Part shown: positions 6,315 to 9,847 of the stretch, piece by piece
How positions within the stretch are numbered: position 1 is the first letter of the stretch
Layout: each line of letters opens with the position of its first letter
From: Bacteroidales bacterium
GTDB lineage: Bacteria > Bacteroidota > Bacteroidia > Bacteroidales > ML635J-15
Length of the DNA: 9,847 nucleotides
Direction of reading: 5' to 3'
Assembly (NCBI GenBank): GCA_028697515.1
Contig: JAQVEY010000059.1
Coordinates: 1-9,847, forward strand
Made by a program: the position numbers and the translations under genes
The notes under the pieces: model-generated
Seen by the model: only the letters and a program-made list of their open reading frames with translations
Databases searched by the model: none
What the model was told of the DNA's origin: nothing

Positions 6315-6406
6315 GATCTGAGGTATTCTGATTTAAAACAACTCAGATTTATGCTCAGATAATGAATCCTGTATTAGATAAATGGATGGAGAACTGGAAT
6401 AAATAA
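6315..6406 (+). pseudogene. Relic of a tyrosine recombinase (integrase), C-terminal tail only
   Basis: Two fragments in different frames join into a recombinase C-terminus. 6315-6338 reads DLRYSDLK, and 6335-6403 reads KTTQIYAQIMN through to ENWNK, followed by TAA at 6404-6406. Joined, they give LRYSDLKTTQIYAQI, which matches the LGHSxIKTTQIYAxI box of Bacteroidota phage/transposon integrases, including the catalytic Tyr of QIY. The frames join if one A is restored in the run at 6335-6338. The first fragment has Tyr where the family has the conserved His of the LGH/LRH box. GGACACCAATGTAT (6288-6301) may be the preceding GTPMY segment, again one base off. The catalytic Arg boxes and everything N-terminal are absent, so it is a pseudogene. 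It lies 160 bp from the tRNA, as expected for a tRNA-integrated element. Reconstruction is by eye. Confidence 0.65.
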
Positions 6407-6433
6407 AAAAGCCATAAAAAAAAGAATTAAAAA

Positions 6434-6700
6434 TTATGGAAATGCTTTATAAATATCTTTACGGTGTAATACTCTAGCAAATTGTACTATATCATTTTCA
6501 ATAAAAACACCAATGCGATAATTGCCAATACGGATACGATAAGAAAACGAATAGCCAGTAAGTTTTTTAATATTACTTATTTGGCTTATTTTTAAAGATT
6601 TTTCTACATTTATTATCGCATTAAAAACATCATTTTTCACTGATTGCGAAGGTAGTTTGTCTAAGTCTTTATAAAATCGTGATAAAAATTCTGTTTTCAT
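6434..6700 (-). CDS. RelE/ParE-family toxin of a type II toxin-antitoxin pair
   Basis: 88 aa, normal for the superfamily. The order is an N-terminal helix with FYKDLDKLP (9-17), a second helix (about 19-36), then the beta-strand core YSFSYRIRIGNYRIGVF (50-66) and the C-terminal strand FARVLHRKDIYKAFP (74-88). R55, R57, G59, Y61 and R62 follow the RxRxGxYR pattern, and H79/R80 plus Y84 fit the HRxDIY motif of RelE-like mRNA interferases. RelE toxins cut mRNA in the ribosomal A site, whereas ParE toxins poison gyrase; the HRKDIY ending favours RelE-like, but I cannot exclude ParE. It starts at 6700, overlapping the antitoxin stop by 4 bp (ATGA), the common coupled layout. The gene looks intact although it lies among decayed DNA. 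Confidence 0.87.
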   Translation of the reverse strand: MKTEFLSRFYKDLDKLPSQSVKNDVFNAIINVEKSLKISQISNIKKLTGYSFSYRIRIGNYRIGVFIENDIVQFARVLHRKDIYKAFP

Positions 6701-6897
6701 TTGCGACCTAGTTTCTCCATTACTTTTGATCTACTAACTTTTTTAGTTTTGTCAGCCTCCTTCATTAGCTTCGCCAATCCCAAATCTTCGCGATCTTCAA
6801 CTGATAATAATTTCATTGAAATACGCATTTTTTTTAACATTTCTGATAATAGCTTTAATTCTGCGTTATCTTTTATGTCTATGATTATTGTTGCCAT
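6697..6897 (-). CDS. Antitoxin partner of the RelE/ParE-type toxin
   Basis: 66 aa from the ATG at 6897. The frame is open upstream to 6933, but the 6897 start has a good Shine-Dalgarno, GGAAG at 6904-6908 with a 6-nt spacer. The upstream start at 6931-6933 would fall in the TAACTTTG promoter element. The N-terminal half is ATIIIDIKDNAELKLLSEML, a beta-strand then a helix. The C-terminal half is charged (LGLAKLMKEADKTKKVSRSKVMEKL) and fits a toxin-wrapping helix of the kind small antitoxins use. Similar small antitoxins precede RelE-like toxins in Bacteroidota, ending in VSRxxxMxKL, but I cannot name its DNA-binding fold with confidence. It probably represses its own promoter with the toxin, as is usual for such pairs. 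Confidence 0.82.
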   Translation of the reverse strand: MATIIIDIKDNAELKLLSEMLKKMRISMKLLSVEDREDLGLAKLMKEADKTKKVSRSKVMEKLGRK

Positions 6898-6930
6898 AAT
6901 AAACTTCCTTTCATTTTTTTTAATATACGG

Positions 6931-6938
6931 CAAAGTTA
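6931..6938 (-). promoter_or_regulatory. Promoter -7 element for the toxin-antitoxin operon
   Basis: Read on the minus strand the site is TAACTTTG, matching TAnnTTTG, 33 bp before the antitoxin ATG. This implies a leader of roughly 25 nt that includes the GGAAG ribosome-binding site. No clear TTTG -33 element is visible to the right. Confidence 0.55.
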
Positions 6939-7000
6939 AAGAAATGTTTTATTCTTTATGGAAAACCTGATAATAAAAAAATAAATAGTGAAATAAGTTC

Positions 7001-7040
7001 ACAAAGCCTGTTACTTATGACGGGCTTTGTTGTTTTTATT
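7001..7040 (+). terminator. Rho-independent terminator, plus strand, without an obvious gene
   Basis: ACAAAGCCTG (7001-7010) pairs with CGGGCTTTGT (7021-7030) over 10 bp with one G-T pair and a 10-nt loop. TGTTTTTATT follows, a T-tract on the plus strand. On the minus strand no T-tract follows the hairpin, so it works for rightward transcription. The nearest intact plus-strand gene to its left is tRNA-Arg, 850 bp away with the opposing toxin-antitoxin genes between, so it is probably left over from a lost gene. Confidence 0.75.
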
Positions 7041-7349
7041 GATATGTATATTATTTAAAAGGATGCATACAATATAAACGTATAAACAAACTAAATTGTA
7101 AGACACACTTATGATGTTCTTGCTAAAGAATTAAACACCAATAGAATTATTTAGTTATACATAGAAGTATAGCTATATGAAAACAACTTTATTATCTCAA
7201 TATAACCGTAAAATCTTTATCGTTGCCTTATTAGTTTAAACCAACTGTTTACACCATAGTTCCCATTTATTTATTTGTAAATTCATAAATAAAATTTATT
7301 TTTACTAGATATTTAGACAATATGAAACTCTAACCTAAACAATTACTAA
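7041..7349. other. Gene-free AT-rich stretch with possible debris
   Basis: About 310 bp with no credible gene. It contains a 20-codon open frame at 7177-7239 reading MKTTLLSQYNRKIFIVALLV, which looks like the start of a signal peptide cut short by TAA. A second fragment at 7098-7154 reads VRHTYDVLAKELN and ends in TAG. An AT-rich 9-bp inverted repeat, TTTATTTAT (7266-7274) and ATAAATAAA (7285-7293), lies about 60-80 bp before the next gene. TTTATTTG (7270-7277) is one mismatch away from a -7 element and could drive the lipoprotein gene, but its distance makes that weak. Confidence 0.4.
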
Positions 7350-8438
7350 ATGAGAACAAAACTTTCAGGATTATTGATTTTTGTATTTGCATTATTTATT
7401 ATTTTAGCATGCAACTCAAGCGTTTCGAAAAAAGAAATAAATAGTAAAACAGACACTAACCCTAATCAGGATTCAGTAAAATTAGATTCCAAAACATTAA
7501 TGGTTTATTATGAAAAATCAGGAAAACATTACGACTATTTTGTAGAAGAATTGCCAGGGGAGACTTTTATTTTATTAGCAGAATTTGAAACCCTTCCAGC
7601 GGATGTAATTTGGGATACACTGAATCATCAGGTTCATTTTGTTACTCAAGATGGTGTTTTAATGAAAAATTACCTAAATAAAGATGAGGAATTACAAAAA
7701 TTATCAGATCCTCTTCCAGAAGGAGTAATTGTCATGTTTAATACTGCATGGATTGACAAAGAAACTGGAGATGTTTGTTTTTCTTATGGAATAAATGTTG
7801 ACCAAGCTAACTTAGCCAAATATCAAAAATTGGAGAAATTAGCTGATTATTTGCCTGAATGGGGTGGCGAGGTAATCGTTGGCATACTGAAAGTAAATAA
7901 ATCTGGACAATGGGAAACGATAGTTGAAAAAGCATCCAAATGTTGCGCAGGGATGACTCCAGGACTATCTGTTCTCAACGATTACATAAAAATAGATGAT
8001 AAATATATCTCAACTTCGTCAATAATAAATAATTCGATGTGCTTTTATGGAGTTAAAGGCAATACAGAGTTATTAATGGATACGGAATTAGAGAAATATT
8101 TTATAGGTGTTGAAGTTCCCTCTTCAGACGCTTTTTTTCTAGCAAAATTAAACGATAGTATTAGTCTTATTGTTTCGGCAGCTTGGGGTGATACCCCTCA
8201 CAGTATTTCCCCATGCTATTTTTGGGATAATAATAAAAGTAGATTAGAGGAAATAATCCTTAATACTAATACCGATAAATCTTATCATTACCAACTTGGT
8301 ATGCAGATTACAAAAGACTATTTATTGATTGCTTCCGAGTATCAACACGAAAGTCCAAAAATTTTCGACATTAGAACCCTTCAAGAAGTTTATGATAATC
8401 CTGAAGCATCGCACGCTTTTATTCTCAAGAATGAATAG
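7350..8438 (+). CDS. Lipoprotein of unknown function, possibly beta-propeller-like
   Basis: 362 aa. The N-terminus MRTKLSGLLIFVFALFIILAC is a lipoprotein signal with lipobox ILAC and lipidated Cys21. A polar Ser/Lys/Asn/Asp linker follows (about 22-48), typical of surface-exposed or outer-membrane lipoproteins in this phylum. The rest (about 49-362) is rich in short beta-strand patterns, for example VIWDTLNHQVHFVTQDG and LLIASEYQHESPKIFDIRTLQ. These resemble propeller blades in which a value is read out and compared, but I cannot assign a family. Cys143, the pair Cys198-Cys199, Cys231 and Cys289 could form disulphides after export. The start at 7350 has no Shine-Dalgarno. It precedes the WD40 gene by 42 bp on the same strand with no terminator or clear promoter between, so co-transcription is likely. 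Confidence 0.8.
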   Translation: MRTKLSGLLIFVFALFIILACNSSVSKKEINSKTDTNPNQDSVKLDSKTLMVYYEKSGKHYDYFVEELPGETFILLAEFETLPADVIWDTLNHQVHFVTQDGVLMKNYLNKDEELQKLSDPLPEGVIVMFNTAWIDKETGDVCFSYGINVDQANLAKYQKLEKLADYLPEWGGEVIVGILKVNKSGQWETIVEKASKCCAGMTPGLSVLNDYIKIDDKYISTSSIINNSMCFYGVKGNTELLMDTELEKYFIGVEVPSSDAFFLAKLNDSISLIVSAAWGDTPHSISPCYFWDNNKSRLEEIILNTNTDKSYHYQLGMQITKDYLLIASEYQHESPKIFDIRTLQEVYDNPEASHAFILKNE

Positions 8439-8480
8439 AGCGGTATGATGTCTTTCTTTATTTACGAAAAATTTCATAAT

Positions 8481-9847
8481 ATGAGAAAAATAGTTTTATC
8501 AGCAGTATTCTTTTCTTCACTTGTGATGGCTGCATACTCGCAAAATATCCGACTTGTCCCTCCTGTAGGTCATACAGCACAAATTACTGATGTTGATATT
8601 TCGTCTGATGGGCGTTTTATTGTTAGTTCATCGGTTGATAAAACTGTTATTGTATGGGATTATGCAACTGGCAGAGAGATAATAAAATTTGCAGGTACTA
8701 ATTTTGGTGTTGTTTCATGCGAATTTTCGGCTAAAACAGATAAGGTTTATTCAGCTGGTTGGGATGGTAAAGTAAGGGAGTGGAGTCTTGAAACCTTTAA
8801 TCAGACTGCTGTTTATGATGGTTTTGATAATGGAATTAATTGTCTTTCTGTTTTTCCTGATGTTAAAAAAGTTGCAATAATTGGTAATGCTGGGATATTA
8901 AAAATACTAAACACAAAAGATGGTAGTGTTGATAAGGAAATTACAGTTTCGAAATCTGCTTGTTATGGGCTCGATGTTGGTAGTAAAGGTAAAATTATTG
9001 CAACTGGAGACATTAGCGGAACTCTAAAAATATATAATGCTAAAGATTTTAGTATAATACATGAAATAAAATCTAATGATTATCAGATAAAATCAATTTG
9101 TATAAGCCCTGATGAAACTATGGTGGTAACATCGTCATACGATTACAAATTAAAAGTATATGATGTAAGAACAGGAAGGCTACTTAACGAATTTAACGAT
9201 GGGTATCAAATGTGGTCATCATGTGATATTAGTTTCGACAATAAGAAACTCACTGCCGTAACTCTGAATGGTAAACTGTATGAATGGAATCTAGAATCCG
9301 GAGAGCTATTATTTAGTATGCAGACAGTATCAGTTATGTCAACAGCTGTAAGATATAAACCTGATGGGAAAGAAATTGTGGCGTGTGGCTCATCAAATGA
9401 AATAAATGTTTACAAATCTGTTGAGGGTAAATTGATAAAAACTTTTGTTGGTAGTACTAGTCCAATAGAGTCTGTTGATGCAGTTGGCGAAAAATTCACA
9501 TTAGCATCAGCTCATTGGGATTCGCGTGTGCGGATTTTTAATATGTTTAAGTGCAAAATGATAAATACTGCTTTTGTTGATAATTCATATTTATCACAGG
9601 TTTGTTTATTAAAAACTGGTAAAGATGCTGTAATAACATCAATGAGACCTGGAATGCATATATTTAACTACCAAAAATCGGAATTAAACCCATTTTATGA
9701 TAATGCTTCAGGTATTTATTCCATAGTGTTTGGCCCTGATGAAAGTTGGTTTGCAATGAGTTTGCATGATAGTACTGTTTATATCTATTCGAATGACAAA
9801 TACTCTGATACAAATAAATCACTTCTTGCTTCGTATAAGCACAAAGG
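8481..9847 (+). CDS. Secreted WD40-repeat protein, 3' end cut by window edge
   Basis: The frame is open for 455 codons from the ATG at 8481 to the right edge with no stop, so the gene is 5'-complete and 3'-partial. A type I signal peptide (MRKIVLSAVFFSSLVMAAYS, cleavage near S20-Q21) directs export. At least ten WD40-like blades follow, at roughly residues 30-65, 74-105, 118-148, 160-190, 202-233, 243-284, 293-325, 337-365, 379-400 and 410-440. The first is canonical: GHTAQITDVDISSDGRF, then DKTVIVWD. Others end in VREW, LKVYDV, LYEWNL, VRIFNM and VYIYSN. Ten blades exceed a single seven-blade propeller, so two propellers or a larger array is likely. In Bacteroidota, such exported WD40 regions are sometimes joined to a C-terminal caspase-like (C14) peptidase; nothing in the window shows whether that is so here. 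It probably acts as an extracytoplasmic binding scaffold. Confidence 0.85.
   Translation, partial: MRKIVLSAVFFSSLVMAAYSQNIRLVPPVGHTAQITDVDISSDGRFIVSSSVDKTVIVWDYATGREIIKFAGTNFGVVSCEFSAKTDKVYSAGWDGKVREWSLETFNQTAVYDGFDNGINCLSVFPDVKKVAIIGNAGILKILNTKDGSVDKEITVSKSACYGLDVGSKGKIIATGDISGTLKIYNAKDFSIIHEIKSNDYQIKSICISPDETMVVTSSYDYKLKVYDVRTGRLLNEFNDGYQMWSSCDISFDNKKLTAVTLNGKLYEWNLESGELLFSMQTVSVMSTAVRYKPDGKEIVACGSSNEINVYKSVEGKLIKTFVGSTSPIESVDAVGEKFTLASAHWDSRVRIFNMFKCKMINTAFVDNSYLSQVCLLKTGKDAVITSMRPGMHIFNYQKSELNPFYDNASGIYSIVFGPDESWFAMSLHDSTVYIYSNDKYSDTNKSLLASYKHK

Noticed and set aside
6705..6711. CCTAGTT resembling the tRNA-Arg 3' end, as a possible second attachment site
   Set aside because: Only 7 bases match, inside the antitoxin gene; the longer T-arm sequence is not repeated, so it is chance.
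6701..6970. Plus-strand open frame of 89 codons
   Set aside because: It is the shadow of the antitoxin gene; its hydrophobic look comes from the complementary Lys/Glu-rich codons.
7095..7154. Short reading VRHTYDVLAKELN as another recombinase box (RHT motif)
   Set aside because: The residues around RHT do not fit the recombinase box II context and the frame is only 19 codons; too weak to call.
1..9847. CRISPR array, insertion sequence ends or rRNA
   Set aside because: I saw no regularly spaced repeats, no transposase, no terminal inverted repeats with target duplications, and no rRNA-like sequence.

Overview
The window is AT-rich DNA that looks like a chromosome segment of a member of the Bacteroidota, probably Bacteroidales or a relative. 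Three things point there. Genes and the tRNA are preceded by the phylum's TAnnTTTG -7 promoter element rather than a sigma70 TATAAT box. The gene order nusB, DUF1573 lipoprotein, yajC, ybbR is a known Bacteroidota arrangement. NusB is the long (313 aa) Bacteroidota form, next to a PUR-alpha-like DUF3276 gene. Shine-Dalgarno sequences are mostly absent, also typical of the phylum.

Layout. (1) 1-2640, minus strand: a housekeeping cluster read right to left, nusB, DUF1573 lipoprotein (with its own promoter), yajC, and a YbbR-domain membrane protein cut by the left edge. (2) 2784-3116, plus: a PUR-alpha-like nucleic-acid-binding protein, divergent from nusB across a short intergenic region with a 9-bp inverted repeat of the -7 element. 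(3) 3120-4668, minus: a two-gene unit of a secreted LPP20-like protein and free methionine-R-sulfoxide reductase, overlapping by 8 bp. (4) 4702-6027, plus: rimO, the ribosomal protein S12 methylthiotransferase. (5) 6079-6152, plus: tRNA-Arg(ACG) with a textbook Bacteroidota promoter.

(6) 6153-7349 is a decayed accessory patch behind the tRNA. It holds a 12-bp perfect palindrome, a 45-nt imperfect palindrome, the frameshifted C-terminal tail of a tyrosine recombinase, an intact RelE/ParE-type toxin-antitoxin pair on the minus strand, an orphan plus-strand terminator, and about 300 bp without a gene. I read it as the scar of a tRNA-integrated element of which only the toxin-antitoxin pair survives intact. 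(7) 7350-9847, plus: a lipoprotein of unknown function followed 42 bp later by a secreted multi-blade WD40 protein that runs off the right edge.

Functionally, the left half is core machinery: antitermination, Sec translocation, cell envelope, ribosome modification and oxidative repair. The right half is accessory. I found no convincing new multi-gene system. The best leads are the integrase relic at the tRNA, the unknown lipoprotein/WD40 pair, and the LPP20-like/fRMsr unit.
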